The translations under genes and the position numbers were made by a program. The notes under the pieces are model-generated. The model was not told the origin of the DNA, made no database searches, and was given only the letters and a program-made list of their open reading frames with translations. Below are positions 36,248-44,906 of a stretch of 64,000 nucleotides of DNA, piece by piece. Position 1 is the first letter of the stretch, and each line of letters opens with the position of its first letter. The stretch comes from Chloroflexota bacterium (GTDB taxonomy: Bacteria; Chloroflexota; Limnocylindria; Limnocylindrales; CSP1-4), in the NCBI GenBank assembly GCA_021786265.1, contig JAJYNP010000314.1, positions 11,864 to 75,863 of the forward strand. The letters run 5' to 3'.

Positions 36248-36298
36248 GGGGCGGTGGGCTCGCAAGCGGCCCCGGGGCGCGACGGGCCCCGTAACAAG

Positions 36299-36304
36299 TA
36301 GACT
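36299..36304 (+). promoter_or_regulatory. -10 element of the ECF sigma gene, leaderless
   Basis: TAGACT, 6 nt before GTG 36311; no SD. Possible first promoter of the carboxylase operon. Confidence 0.5.
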
Positions 36305-36310
36305 GCGGCG

Positions 36311-37030
36311 GTGTTCAGGAAGGTGAGCGGTCCAGAGAAGGACCGGCTTGTCGCGTTCGACCCCGACCGGCCCGCGGTCGAGGCTGCCCGCCGCGACCCC
36401 ACCCGGTTCGAGACGCTCTATCGCAGGTACATGGCACAGGTCTACAGCTTCGCCGTTTACCAGCTGGCCGACCACCACGCCGCCGAGGACCTCACCGAGC
36501 AGGTCTTCCTGCAGGCGCTGGCGGCGTTGCCGCGCTTCCAGGAGCAGCCGCGCGGGGACGGCGCGAGCAGCTTCCGGTCGTGGCTGTTCCGCATCGCGCG
36601 CAACCTGGCCAGCAACGAGCGGCGGGCCTCGCGGCGCCATCCCACCGCCCCGATCGACGCGGCCGGCGAGGTGGCGGGGACGGATGACCCGGCCGCGAGC
36701 GCCGTCCGGCGGGACGAGGCGGCACGTGCCTGGGCGGCCGTTGCCCGCCTCCCGGACGACCGGCGCACGGCGGTGATCCTCCGCTTCGTCGACGAGATGC
36801 CGGTCTCCGAGATCGCCGCCGTCCTCGGCCGGTCGGAGGGAGCCGTGCGCGTGCTGCTGCATCGGGCGCTGCGCAACGTCGCGGACGAGCTGCGCGCGGC
36901 CGACGGTCCGCGCCGCGTGCACGCGCCTGCCGCCCCCCGCCCGGTGGCCGGCGACCCGAGCGCGCGCCGTGGTCGCGGTGACGCCTCCGCGCCTGCCTCC
37001 GCGCCCAGCGACCCGGGCCGAGTGTCGTGA
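36311..37030 (+). CDS. ECF-type RNA polymerase sigma factor
   Basis: 239 residues. Region 2: FETLYRRYMAQVYSFAVYQLADHHAAEDLTEQVFLQAL with RSWLFRIARNLASNERR; region 4: LPDDRRTAVILRFVDEMPVSEIAAVLGRSEGAVRVLLHRALRN. No region 1.1 or 3, so an extracytoplasmic-function sigma. A ~45-residue Ala/Pro/Arg tail follows. Its stop overlaps the next gene (GTGA), whose product has a membrane helix and may be its regulator. Lying directly upstream of accDA by further overlaps, it may link membrane-lipid synthesis to envelope state (inference). Confidence 0.92.
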   Translation: MFRKVSGPEKDRLVAFDPDRPAVEAARRDPTRFETLYRRYMAQVYSFAVYQLADHHAAEDLTEQVFLQALAALPRFQEQPRGDGASSFRSWLFRIARNLASNERRASRRHPTAPIDAAGEVAGTDDPAASAVRRDEAARAWAAVARLPDDRRTAVILRFVDEMPVSEIAAVLGRSEGAVRVLLHRALRNVADELRAADGPRRVHAPAAPRPVAGDPSARRGRGDASAPASAPSDPGRVS

Positions 37031-37428
37031 CCGGCGTCCCCGACGACCTCGACCTCGCCGGCGACCCCGAGCTGGCCCACGCCGCGGACGTGCTCGCCCG
37101 CGTGCTGGTCCGGTTCCACCCGTCGTTCCGTTTCGAGGAGCGGCTGGCCGCCCACCTCCGAGACGCCGCGCTGGGAACGGCCGCGCCCGGAGCCGACTCG
37201 GAAACAGCCCACCCCCGGCGCATCATCCCGTTCCCCGCCCTGCCCGTCACCGGCGGTTCGATGCCCTTCGCGCTCGATCTCGCGCCGGCCGCCGTCGGCC
37301 AGGCGATGGGGCGCGTGCCCCGACCGGTCCTCGTCGGCGGAGCCATCGCATCGGGCGTCTCGATCGCCGGCGCCGCCGTTGTCGCGTGGCGGATCGCGGC
37401 CTGGCGGCATCCCCGGAGGGACGCCTGA
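37027..37428 (+). CDS. Single-pass membrane protein coupled to the ECF sigma gene
   Basis: 133 residues from GTG overlapping the sigma stop; its own stop overlaps accDA (TGATG). N-terminal soluble part (PELAHAADVLARVLVRFHPSFRFEERLAAHLRDAAL) and one transmembrane helix near the end (PRPVLVGGAIASGVSIAGAAVVAW). It lacks the HxxxCxxC zinc motif of classical anti-sigmas, but position, topology and the F-x-E-R-L-x-x-H-L segment that often follows the zinc finger suggest a reduced anti-sigma. Unproven. Confidence 0.7.
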   Translation: MTGVPDDLDLAGDPELAHAADVLARVLVRFHPSFRFEERLAAHLRDAALGTAAPGADSETAHPRRIIPFPALPVTGGSMPFALDLAPAAVGQAMGRVPRPVLVGGAIASGVSIAGAAVVAWRIAAWRHPRRDA

Positions 37429-39689
37429 TGCCGATCAAGCTCCCGTTCCTGCCCCACCGCCGCGACTTCCCCCCGGACCTCTGGACGAAGTGCCCCCGCT
37501 GCGGCGAGATGCTCTACAACAAGCAGCTCGAGCGGAACCTGCGCATGTGCACGAAGTGCGGGCACCACTTCAAGCTGCGCGCGGATGCGCGCCTTCGGCT
37601 GCTGCTCGATCCCGACTCGTTCGAGGAGCACGACGTCGGGCTGGAGTCCACCGACCCGCTGGGCTTCGTCGACCTGAAGACGTACCCGGACCGCCTGGTG
37701 GCCGCGCGGATCGCCAGCGGGCTGCGCGACGCGGCGGTATGGGGCACCGGCCGCATCGACGGGCAGCCCGTCGCCATCTGCGTCATGGACTTCGCCTTCA
37801 TCGGCGGCTCGATGGGCTCCGTGGTGGGCGAGAAGGTGACCCGGGCCGCCGAACACGCCCTGGCCACCTCCATGCCGCTCGTGATCGTCTCGGCATCGGG
37901 CGGGGCGCGGATGCAGGAGGGCACCCTCGCGCTCATGCAGCTTGCCAAGACCTGCGCCGCGCTGGAGCGGCTGGCGGCGGCGGGCGTGCCCTACGTGAGC
38001 ATCCTGACCGACCCCACCACCGGCGGCGTCTTCGCCTCGTTCGCCGTGCTGGGCGACGTGAACCTGGCCGAGCCAGACGCGCTGATCCGGTTCGCCGGGG
38101 AGCGAGTGGCCAGCGGCACCATCGCCGTGGAGCTCCCGCCCGGGTACCAGCGCGCCGAGTTCCTCCTCGAGCACGGGTTCCTGGATCGCGTGGTCCCGCG
38201 CGACCGGCTGCGCGAGGAGGTGGCGAGGGTCCTCTGCTACCTGCGCGAGGGAGCGCCCTGCTCGGACGCGCCGTTCCCGCCCGGGACCCCGCTCGCTCGT
38301 GCCACGGCCGAAGGGCACGACGCCGCCTTCCGCCCGTTCGGGTTCCTCAACCCGAGGCTGCCGAACCTCCCGGCCCTGCCGGTGGTCGAGGCGGGACGCC
38401 GCGGAGTGGCGGCGCTCGGCGCACAGGCCGCCGAGATCGGCGCGCACGCGGCCGAGGTGATCGGGGGGCGCACGTCCGGGGACGGCATGGGGCCCAGGAC
38501 CGCGCCGCTGGCCGGGACGCAGCCGTTGCCGGGCGCCGCCACGGACGGTCGCGGAGCGGCCGGCGTATCCCGCGGGGGCGGCAACGGACCCGCTGGCAGG
38601 ACCGCATCTGCCACCGCGCCTGCGACCCCACCTGCCGCCGCGGCCGGCACCACCGCGCCTGCCACGGGCGCCGGCGGCGCCGGCTCGCCAGGGACCGCGA
38701 CGTTCCCGCCGTCCGCCCCCGATGCCGCCGAGCAGGAGCGCGTCTGGGCACGCGTGCAGGCGGCACGCAACGTGAAGCGGCCGCACACCCTGGACCTGGT
38801 ACGTGCCATGGCCACGGACGTGGTCGAGCTCCACGGGGACCGCCTCTTCGGCGACGACCCCGCGATCGTGGCCGGCCTGGCCCGGATCCCCGGCCACGCG
38901 TTCGTGTTCGTGGGCCACCAGCGCGGATCCGAGACCGACGAGAACATCCGCCGCAACTTCGGCATGGCGCACCCCGAGGGCTACCGAAAGGCGATGCGCC
39001 TCTTCTCGCTCGCCGAGCGCTTCGGCCTGCCTGTCGTCACCTTCGTCGACACCGGCGGCGCCTACCCCGGCCCGGCGGCCGAGGAGCGGGGCGTGGCCGA
39101 GGCGATCGCCCGCTCCATCGCGCTGATGACCGGGCTCCGCACGCCGATCGTCACCGTCATCACCGGCGAGGGCGGGTCCGGCGGCGCGCTCGCCATCGCG
39201 ACCGCCGACGTGGTCCTCGCGCTGGAGAACGCGATCTACTCCGTGATCAGCCCGGAAGGGTGCGCCAGCATCCTGTGGCGGGACGCCGCCGCGGCGCGGC
39301 AGGCCGCGGCGTCGATGCACCTGACCGCGCCCGACCAGCTGGCGCTGGGCGTGGTCGACGAGGTCGTGCCAGAGCCGCGCGGCGGAGCCCAGGAAGACCC
39401 CCTGGCCCTGGCCGCGACGCTGGCCGCCCGCATCTCCGACCAGCTGGCGCGCCTGGAGGCGCTGCCGGTCCCGGAGCTCCTGGAGCGCCGGTACCAGCGC
39501 TACCGGTCGATGGGCGCGTTCACCACCGTGGAGCGCGGGGTCGCGCCCGCGGCCCGACGCCCCGACCTGGCCGGTCGCCTGCGCGAGCTGATCGAGGCCG
39601 GTCGCGCCACGCTCGGGGTCCCCGAGGCGGGCCCGACGCGTTCCGTGGTCGAGGCGGACGTCGATGCGCCGCTGCGGGAGGATCTCTAG
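37428..39689 (+). CDS. accDA: Acetyl-CoA carboxylase carboxyltransferase, fused beta-alpha subunits
   Basis: 753 residues combining AccD and AccA. Beta half (1 to about 305): zinc ribbon WTKCPRCGEMLYNKQLERNL then MCTKCGHHFKL, GGSMGSVVGEKVTRA, SASGGARMQEG, TDPTTGGVFASFA. A ~130-residue Ala/Gly/Thr/Pro linker (nt about 38360-38730) leads to the alpha half: RPHTLDLVRAMATDVVELHGDR, FVDTGGAYPGPAAEERG, VITGEGGSGGALAIA, NAIYSVISPEGCASILWRD. Transfers CO2 from biotin to acetyl-CoA. A fused form forces 1:1 stoichiometry. Followed directly (0 bp) by the BCCP-like gene. Confidence 0.95.
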   Translation: MPIKLPFLPHRRDFPPDLWTKCPRCGEMLYNKQLERNLRMCTKCGHHFKLRADARLRLLLDPDSFEEHDVGLESTDPLGFVDLKTYPDRLVAARIASGLRDAAVWGTGRIDGQPVAICVMDFAFIGGSMGSVVGEKVTRAAEHALATSMPLVIVSASGGARMQEGTLALMQLAKTCAALERLAAAGVPYVSILTDPTTGGVFASFAVLGDVNLAEPDALIRFAGERVASGTIAVELPPGYQRAEFLLEHGFLDRVVPRDRLREEVARVLCYLREGAPCSDAPFPPGTPLARATAEGHDAAFRPFGFLNPRLPNLPALPVVEAGRRGVAALGAQAAEIGAHAAEVIGGRTSGDGMGPRTAPLAGTQPLPGAATDGRGAAGVSRGGGNGPAGRTASATAPATPPAAAAGTTAPATGAGGAGSPGTATFPPSAPDAAEQERVWARVQAARNVKRPHTLDLVRAMATDVVELHGDRLFGDDPAIVAGLARIPGHAFVFVGHQRGSETDENIRRNFGMAHPEGYRKAMRLFSLAERFGLPVVTFVDTGGAYPGPAAEERGVAEAIARSIALMTGLRTPIVTVITGEGGSGGALAIATADVVLALENAIYSVISPEGCASILWRDAAAARQAAASMHLTAPDQLALGVVDEVVPEPRGGAQEDPLALAATLAARISDQLARLEALPVPELLERRYQRYRSMGAFTTVERGVAPAARRPDLAGRLRELIEAGRATLGVPEAGPTRSVVEADVDAPLREDL

Positions 39690-40352
39690 GTGGGCGACGC
39701 CGAACTGGAGATCGGGCACACGGCCGGCGTCGCGCCCGGGGCGACGAACCTGGCGCCGGGCGGCGCCCTGCGCCAGGCAGACGACGACGCTCCCGACGAC
39801 GCCCCCGGGCGGATCGGGCGCCTGGCGGACGACCTGCTCCCGGCCCTGATCGCCCGCCTCGACGCGAGCGGGCTCGGCGAGATCGAGGTCCGGACCGACG
39901 CATGGCGGATCCGCCTGCGCAGGCCGTACGACCGGCGCCGCACCGTCGCGCTGCCCGAGGGGCGCCGCCGCCGCCCGGAGACCCCGTCCCCCGCCGACCA
40001 GGCCACCGCCGACGGGTCGCCGTCATCGCCGGCCGGTCACCCGGCGCCCGCGACGGAGGGCCGGCCCCTCCTCGGTGGTGCCGATGGGATCGGCGTCGCG
40101 ACCGTCGCCGATCCCCTGGCCCCGACCGTCGCCACCTCGCCCGCGGTTGGCTACTTCACCCCGCGCGAGGGCTGGACCACCGGGCGTCGCGTCCGGAGCG
40201 GCGACGTCCTCGGCTTCGTCGATTGCCTCGGCGTCCGCCAGGAGGTCCTCGCTCCCGTCGACGGGTTCGTCGGCCGGCTCCTGGCCCAGGCCGGCGAGGC
40301 GGTCGAGTACGGGCAGCCGCTGGTCCACGTCGATCCGCCGGAGGCGACCTGA
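39690..40352 (+). CDS. Biotin/lipoyl-domain protein lacking the biotinylated lysine (BCCP-like)
   Basis: 220 residues. The N-terminal region (RLADDLLPALIARLDASGLGEIEVRTDAWRIRL-type pattern) mirrors the AccB N-terminus, then an Ala/Pro linker, then a complete biotinyl-like hammerhead (VGYFTPREGWTTGRRVRSGD, APVDGFVGRLLAQAGEAVEYGQPLVHV). At the hairpin where BCCPs have E-A-M-K-M it reads FVDCLGVRQEV, so there is no acceptor lysine. It cannot carry biotin as written and may be structural or regulatory in the carboxylase complex. It lies exactly between accDA and accC (0 bp gaps), while a normal BCCP is encoded at 44382. Confidence 0.8.
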   Translation: MGDAELEIGHTAGVAPGATNLAPGGALRQADDDAPDDAPGRIGRLADDLLPALIARLDASGLGEIEVRTDAWRIRLRRPYDRRRTVALPEGRRRRPETPSPADQATADGSPSSPAGHPAPATEGRPLLGGADGIGVATVADPLAPTVATSPAVGYFTPREGWTTGRRVRSGDVLGFVDCLGVRQEVLAPVDGFVGRLLAQAGEAVEYGQPLVHVDPPEAT

Positions 40353-41717
40353 GTGTTCACCAGGATCCTGATCGCCAACCGGGGTGAGATCGCGCTCCGC
40401 GTGCTGCGCGCCTGCCGCCAGCTCGGCGTCCCCGCCGTGGTCGCCTACAGCGAGGCCGACATCGACACGCTCGCCGTCCAGCAGGCCGACGAGGCGATCT
40501 GCATCGGCCCCGCGGACGCGAAACGCAGCTACCTCTCCGCCGCAGCCGTCATCTCGGCGGCGATCGTCACCGGCTGCGACGCCATCCATCCCGGCTACGG
40601 CTTCCTCTCGGAGGACGACGCCTTCGCCGACATGGTCCGCGCCCACGGCCTCACGTTCATCGGGCCGCCCGCCGAGGTGCTCGAGCGGTTCGCCTCCAAG
40701 GCGTCGACGCGGCGGGTCCTCGCCGAGCATGGCCTCCCCACCATCCCCGGCTCCGGCCTGCTCCGCGACGACGCCCACGCGCTCGACGAGGCCGAGCGCA
40801 TCGGCTACCCGGTGCTCGTCAAGCCGTCCGCCGGCGGCGGTGGCAAGGGGATGCGGATGGTGCGCTCGCGGCGCGAACTGGAACAGGCCCTGCCCATCTG
40901 CCGCTCGGAGGCGCGCGCCGCGTTCGGGGACGACGCGCTCTACCTCGAGAAGTGGCTCGAGGAGAACCGGCACGTCGAGGTCCAGGTGATCGTCGATCGG
41001 TACGGCAACGGCGTGCACGTCGGCGAGCGGGACTGCTCGGTGCAGCGGCGCCATCAGAAGCTGATCGAGGAGGCGCCCACCCCCGCGCTGGGTCCCGAGA
41101 GCCGCCGCCACCTGTGCGAGTCGGCGGTCCGGGCGATCGTCGCGGCGGGCTACGAGAACGTGGGCACGCTCGAGTTCCTGGTCGACGGCCAGGGCAACTA
41201 CTTCTTCATCGAGATCAACTGCCGGATCCAGGTGGAGCACCCGGTCACCGAGATGCTCTCGGGGCTCGACCTGGTGGCCGAGCAGATCCGGATCGCGGCG
41301 GGCGAGCCGCTCGGCTACTCGCAGGCGGACATCGACCCGCGCGGGCACGCCATCGAGTTCCGCATCACCGCCGAGGACGTCGCGCACGACTTCCGGCCCC
41401 AGGCGGGCACCATCGAGGAGTACCGGGTTCCGGGCGGACCCGGCGTGCGGATGGACAGCCACCTGTACCGCGGCTACGACGTGCCGCCCTACTACGATTC
41501 GCTGCTGGGCAAGCTCATCGTCCACGGCCCGGACCGCGCGACCGCCATCGCCCGGGCCCGGACGGCCCTGGCCGAGCTGCGGATCGAGGGGATCGAGACC
41601 ACCGTGGCGTTCCACCGCGCGATCCTCTCGCACCCGGTCTTTCTGGAGGGCGGGTTCACCACCAATCTGCTGGACCGCGTGGGCCCCGCGGCCTTCGTGG
41701 CCGCCGCGCGCGACTGA
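40353..41717 (+). CDS. accC: Acetyl-CoA carboxylase, biotin carboxylase subunit
   Basis: 454 residues, ATP-grasp enzyme that carboxylates biotin on BCCP. GTG directly after the preceding stop. Seen: FTRILIANRGEIALRVLRAC, AIHPGYGFLSED, ATP-grasp lysine VLVKPSAGGGGKGMRMV, EKWLEENRHVEVQV, RDCSVQRRHQKLIEE, metal/bicarbonate site FFIEINCRIQVEHPVTE, and a C-terminal domain with RIEGIETT. All catalytic motifs appear intact. Confidence 0.97.
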   Translation: MFTRILIANRGEIALRVLRACRQLGVPAVVAYSEADIDTLAVQQADEAICIGPADAKRSYLSAAAVISAAIVTGCDAIHPGYGFLSEDDAFADMVRAHGLTFIGPPAEVLERFASKASTRRVLAEHGLPTIPGSGLLRDDAHALDEAERIGYPVLVKPSAGGGGKGMRMVRSRRELEQALPICRSEARAAFGDDALYLEKWLEENRHVEVQVIVDRYGNGVHVGERDCSVQRRHQKLIEEAPTPALGPESRRHLCESAVRAIVAAGYENVGTLEFLVDGQGNYFFIEINCRIQVEHPVTEMLSGLDLVAEQIRIAAGEPLGYSQADIDPRGHAIEFRITAEDVAHDFRPQAGTIEEYRVPGGPGVRMDSHLYRGYDVPPYYDSLLGKLIVHGPDRATAIARARTALAELRIEGIETTVAFHRAILSHPVFLEGGFTTNLLDRVGPAAFVAAARD

Positions 41718-41735
41718 CCAGGGAAGGAGCGTGCC

Positions 41736-42197
41736 GTGCCGCCTGAAGTCATCACCCTCACGACCCGCGAGATCCAGGCCCTCATCCCCCACCGCTGGCC
41801 CTTCCTCCTCGTCGACCGCATCGTCGAGTACGACCCCGAGCACCAGCGGATCGTCGGGCAGAAGGCCGTCACCGCCACCGAGTGGTACTTCCAGGGCCAC
41901 TTCCCCGGCCAGCCCGTGATGCCCGGCGTCCTGCAGGTCGAGGCCCTTGCCCAGACCATGGCCGTCTACGTCGCGAAGCAGCCCGGCTTCGGCGACACCA
42001 TGGGCCTGTTTGCCAGCATCGAGGAGTGCCGCTTCAAGCGGATCGTGGCCCCCGGCGACACCCTGCGCCTCGAGGTCACCATGGAGAAGCTCGGCCGCCG
42101 CTTCGGCAAGGGGCGCGCCGTCGCGACCGTCGACGGGGAGGTCGCCTGCGAGGCGCTGCTCGCGTTCATCATCCCGCCGCCCGGTACGCTCAAGTGA
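41736..42197 (+). CDS. fabZ: 3-hydroxyacyl-ACP dehydratase FabZ
   Basis: 153 residues, hot-dog fold. Dehydrates 3-hydroxyacyl-ACP in fatty-acid elongation. IPHRWPFLLVDRI and catalytic-His motif WYFQGHFPGQPVMPGVLQVEALAQ are intact; the conserved Glu of VEALAQ is present. GTG start with GGAAGGAG 8 nt upstream, 18 bp after accC. Confidence 0.96.
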   Translation: MPPEVITLTTREIQALIPHRWPFLLVDRIVEYDPEHQRIVGQKAVTATEWYFQGHFPGQPVMPGVLQVEALAQTMAVYVAKQPGFGDTMGLFASIEECRFKRIVAPGDTLRLEVTMEKLGRRFGKGRAVATVDGEVACEALLAFIIPPPGTLK

Positions 42198-42246
42198 GGG
42201 CCACCATCCCGGGCCGCGGATCCCGCCCATCGTCCACGAGGAGACC

Positions 42247-42990
42247 ATGACCTACCGCATTGCCCTGCTCTCCGACATCCACGGCAACGCCGCCGCCCTC
42301 GACGCGGCGCTCGCCGCCGTGCGCCGCGAGGCGCCCGACCTCATCGCCCTGCTGGGCGACTACGTCATGAACGGGCCCCGCCCGTGCGACGTCGTCGATC
42401 GGGTGCGCGAGCTGGAGGCCCAGGGCGCGGTCGTGATCCAGGGCAACACCGACGTGGCCGTCGCGGACCTCGACCTGGCGGCCGCCTTCCCCTGGTTCGA
42501 CGAGGTGCCGCGCGTGGACGTGGTGGCCGCCGAGTGGGCGCACGGCGAGCTGGGCGAGGAGCGGCTCGACTGGCTCCGCCGGCTCCCGTCGGAGCGCCGG
42601 GTCCACGTGGACGACACGCTCGTCCTGGCCTGCCACGCTTCGCCGGGGAGCCAGACGTCGGGGCTCGGGTCGGACGTGGACGTCGCGACCATCGTCGAGC
42701 GACTGGCCCGCACGGATGCCCGCATCGTGACCTGCGGCCACACCCATATCGCCGACGTGCGGGACCTGGGCTGGAAGCAGGTGGTGAACCCGGGCTCGTG
42801 CGGGTACGCCTTCGACGGCGACCCGGGGGCGGCCTGGGCGCTGCTCGAGATCGACGGCGACGAGGTCCGGACCGACCTGCGCCGCACCGTCTACGACACG
42901 CGGCCGGTGAGCGACGAGCTCTCGGAGCGCGGGCTGGCCGGCGACGTCTACCGGGCGGCCACCATCCGAACGGGACGCTTCGTCCGGTGA
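42247..42990 (+). CDS. Metallophosphoesterase (YfcE-type)
   Basis: 247 residues of the calcineurin-like superfamily. Metal-binding motifs: LLSDIHGNAAAL (DxH), LLGDYV (GD), GNTD (GNxD/H), CHASPGS and the C-terminal CGHTHIADV (GHTH). Likely a di-metal phosphodiesterase; substrate unknown. Located inside the fatty-acid synthesis run, 49 bp after fabZ with GAGGAGACC before the ATG, so it is probably co-transcribed without an obvious pathway link. Confidence 0.88.
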   Translation: MTYRIALLSDIHGNAAALDAALAAVRREAPDLIALLGDYVMNGPRPCDVVDRVRELEAQGAVVIQGNTDVAVADLDLAAAFPWFDEVPRVDVVAAEWAHGELGEERLDWLRRLPSERRVHVDDTLVLACHASPGSQTSGLGSDVDVATIVERLARTDARIVTCGHTHIADVRDLGWKQVVNPGSCGYAFDGDPGAAWALLEIDGDEVRTDLRRTVYDTRPVSDELSERGLAGDVYRAATIRTGRFVR

Positions 42991-43033
42991 TCCGGCGCGC
43001 GCCCCGCCAGGTCTCCGCTCGGCGGCTCGTGCC

Positions 43034-44320
43034 GTGACCTCCCGGATGAGCGCGCCGGCACCGCCCCCGCCCCGCCGCGTGGTCGTGACCGGCCTGGGCG
43101 CCGTCACGCCCCTCGGCGCCGACCTTCCCACCACCTGGGAACGGCTGCTCGCGGGCCAGTCGGGGATCCGGCCGATCGCGTCGTTCGACACCTCGCGCGT
43201 GGAGAGCCGCATCGCGGGCGAGGTGCTCGACGCGGACCCGTCGCGCGTGCTGGACCGGAAGGCGATCCGCCGGACCGACCGGGCCACGCAGCTCTCGCTG
43301 CTCGCCACCCAGGAGGCACTCGCCGACGCGGGGCTCCCGGAGCGGCTGGACGGGCCGCTGGCGGACGCGACCGGGGCCTTCGTGGGGACCGGGTTCGGCG
43401 GCGCGGCCACGATCTTCGACGAGATCCGGACCTACGTGGAGCGCGGCCCGGACCGCCTCAGCCCCTTCTTCGTCCCCATGGCGATCGCCAACATGACGGC
43501 CGGGCAGATCGGGCTCGTGCTGGGGGCGCGCGGCCCGAACCTGGCGACCATCAGCGCCTGCGCCAGCGGCGGCCACGCGATCGGCGAGGCGGCCGAGTCG
43601 ATCCGCCGGGGCGACGCGGACGTGATGCTCGCGGGCGGGACGGAGGCCACCGTGCTCGAGGGGATCGTGGGCGCCTTCGCGGCGATGAAGGCGCTGAGCA
43701 CCCGGAACGACGATCCCGCGGCCGCCAGCCGCCCCTTCGACCGGGGCCGGGACGGGTTCGTGATGGCGGAGGGGGCCGCCACGCTCGTCCTCGAGGATCT
43801 CGACCATGCCCGGGCCCGTGGCGCGCGGATTCTCGCTGAGCTGGTGGGCTACGCGGCCTCCGCGGACGCCTACCACCTCACGCTCCCGGCGCCGGGCGCG
43901 AGCGGGGCCGTGCGCGCCGCTCGCCGCGCGTTCGAGAAGGCCGGCCTGTCGCCCGACGACGTGGACCTGGTGAGCGCGCACGCGACCAGCACGCCGGAGG
44001 GGGACCGCGCGGAGCTGGCGGGCCTGCACGAGCTGTTCGGCGAGCAGGGCGGCGCCGTGCCGATCACCGCCACCAAGGGTGCGCTCGGGCATACGCTCGG
44101 CGCGGCGGGCGCGATCGCGGCCGCGCTGACGGTCCGATGCATGGTCGACGGCCGCGTGCCGCCGACGCTGAACCTGGACGACCCGGACCCGGACGCGGCG
44201 GGGCTGGACCTCGTGCGCGGGGAGGCTCGCGAGGGCACGTTCCACGTCGCGCTGGTCAACGCCTTCGGGTTCGGCGGCCAGAACAGCGTGCTGCTCCTCC
44301 GCCGGTGGGCCGGCGCATGA
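43034..44320 (+). CDS. fabF: Beta-ketoacyl-ACP synthase II
   Basis: 428 residues. Condenses malonyl-ACP with acyl-ACP. VVVTGLGAVTPLG N-terminus; catalytic Cys in ATISACASGGHAIGEA; first His in SAHATSTPEGD; Lys and second His in TKGALGHTLGAAGA; NAFGFGGQN glycine loop. The Cys-His-His triad is complete. GTG start at 43034; the following accB lies 61 bp downstream. Confidence 0.96.
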   Translation: MTSRMSAPAPPPPRRVVVTGLGAVTPLGADLPTTWERLLAGQSGIRPIASFDTSRVESRIAGEVLDADPSRVLDRKAIRRTDRATQLSLLATQEALADAGLPERLDGPLADATGAFVGTGFGGAATIFDEIRTYVERGPDRLSPFFVPMAIANMTAGQIGLVLGARGPNLATISACASGGHAIGEAAESIRRGDADVMLAGGTEATVLEGIVGAFAAMKALSTRNDDPAAASRPFDRGRDGFVMAEGAATLVLEDLDHARARGARILAELVGYAASADAYHLTLPAPGASGAVRAARRAFEKAGLSPDDVDLVSAHATSTPEGDRAELAGLHELFGEQGGAVPITATKGALGHTLGAAGAIAAALTVRCMVDGRVPPTLNLDDPDPDAAGLDLVRGEAREGTFHVALVNAFGFGGQNSVLLLRRWAGA

Positions 44321-44381
44321 TCGCGCGCCTGGCGGCACGGCACGAACGGCGGCGGGTGACCGCCCGACCGGAGGCCGGGGC

Positions 44382-44888
44382 ATGACCACCACGGAGGAGC
44401 TGCTCGCGCTGATCGACCGGCTCGAGGTGCTGCTCGAGCGCTCCGGCCTGGCCGAGCTCGAGGTCCAGGCCGGTGAGCTTGGGATCGTGCTTCGGAAGCC
44501 CGGCCAGCTGACGGCCGGGGCCGTGACCGTCGAGACCCTGCCCGTCCCGGGGCCGGGGCAGGGGAGCGCCCGCGCCCCCGAGTCCCCGGGCCACGGGGCC
44601 GAGCCGGCGGGGCACGACAGCGAACCTGTCGTCGCCGCTGGATCCCGCACCCACGCCGTCGTTGCGCCCCTCACCGGCATCTACTACGCCGCGCCGTCGC
44701 CCGGCGCCGCGCCCTACGTGAAGGTCGGCGCGGAGATCATGGCGGGCCAGGTGATCGGCCTGATCGAGGCCATGAAACTCTTCAACGAGATCAAGAGCGA
44801 CGCCGCGGGTCGCGTGGTCCGCATGCACGCCGTCGACGGCGCGCTGGTGCGGGCGAAACAGCCGCTGATCGAGATCGAGCCATCCTGA
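44382..44888 (+). CDS. accB: Biotin carboxyl carrier protein of acetyl-CoA carboxylase
   Basis: 168 residues. N-terminal helix (EELLALIDRLEVLLERSGLAELEVQAGELGIVLRKP) as in AccB, a Pro/Ala-rich linker, and a biotinyl domain with the canonical VIGLIEAMKLFNEI hairpin; Lys132 is the acceptor. Thumb-like IYYAAPSPGAAPYVKVG is present. This is the functional BCCP, in contrast to the lysine-less paralogue at 39690. It overlaps no neighbour and precedes fabH by 18 bp. Confidence 0.96.
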   Translation: MTTTEELLALIDRLEVLLERSGLAELEVQAGELGIVLRKPGQLTAGAVTVETLPVPGPGQGSARAPESPGHGAEPAGHDSEPVVAAGSRTHAVVAPLTGIYYAAPSPGAAPYVKVGAEIMAGQVIGLIEAMKLFNEIKSDAAGRVVRMHAVDGALVRAKQPLIEIEPS

Positions 44889-44906
44889 CCTGGAGCGAGG
44901 GAGACC

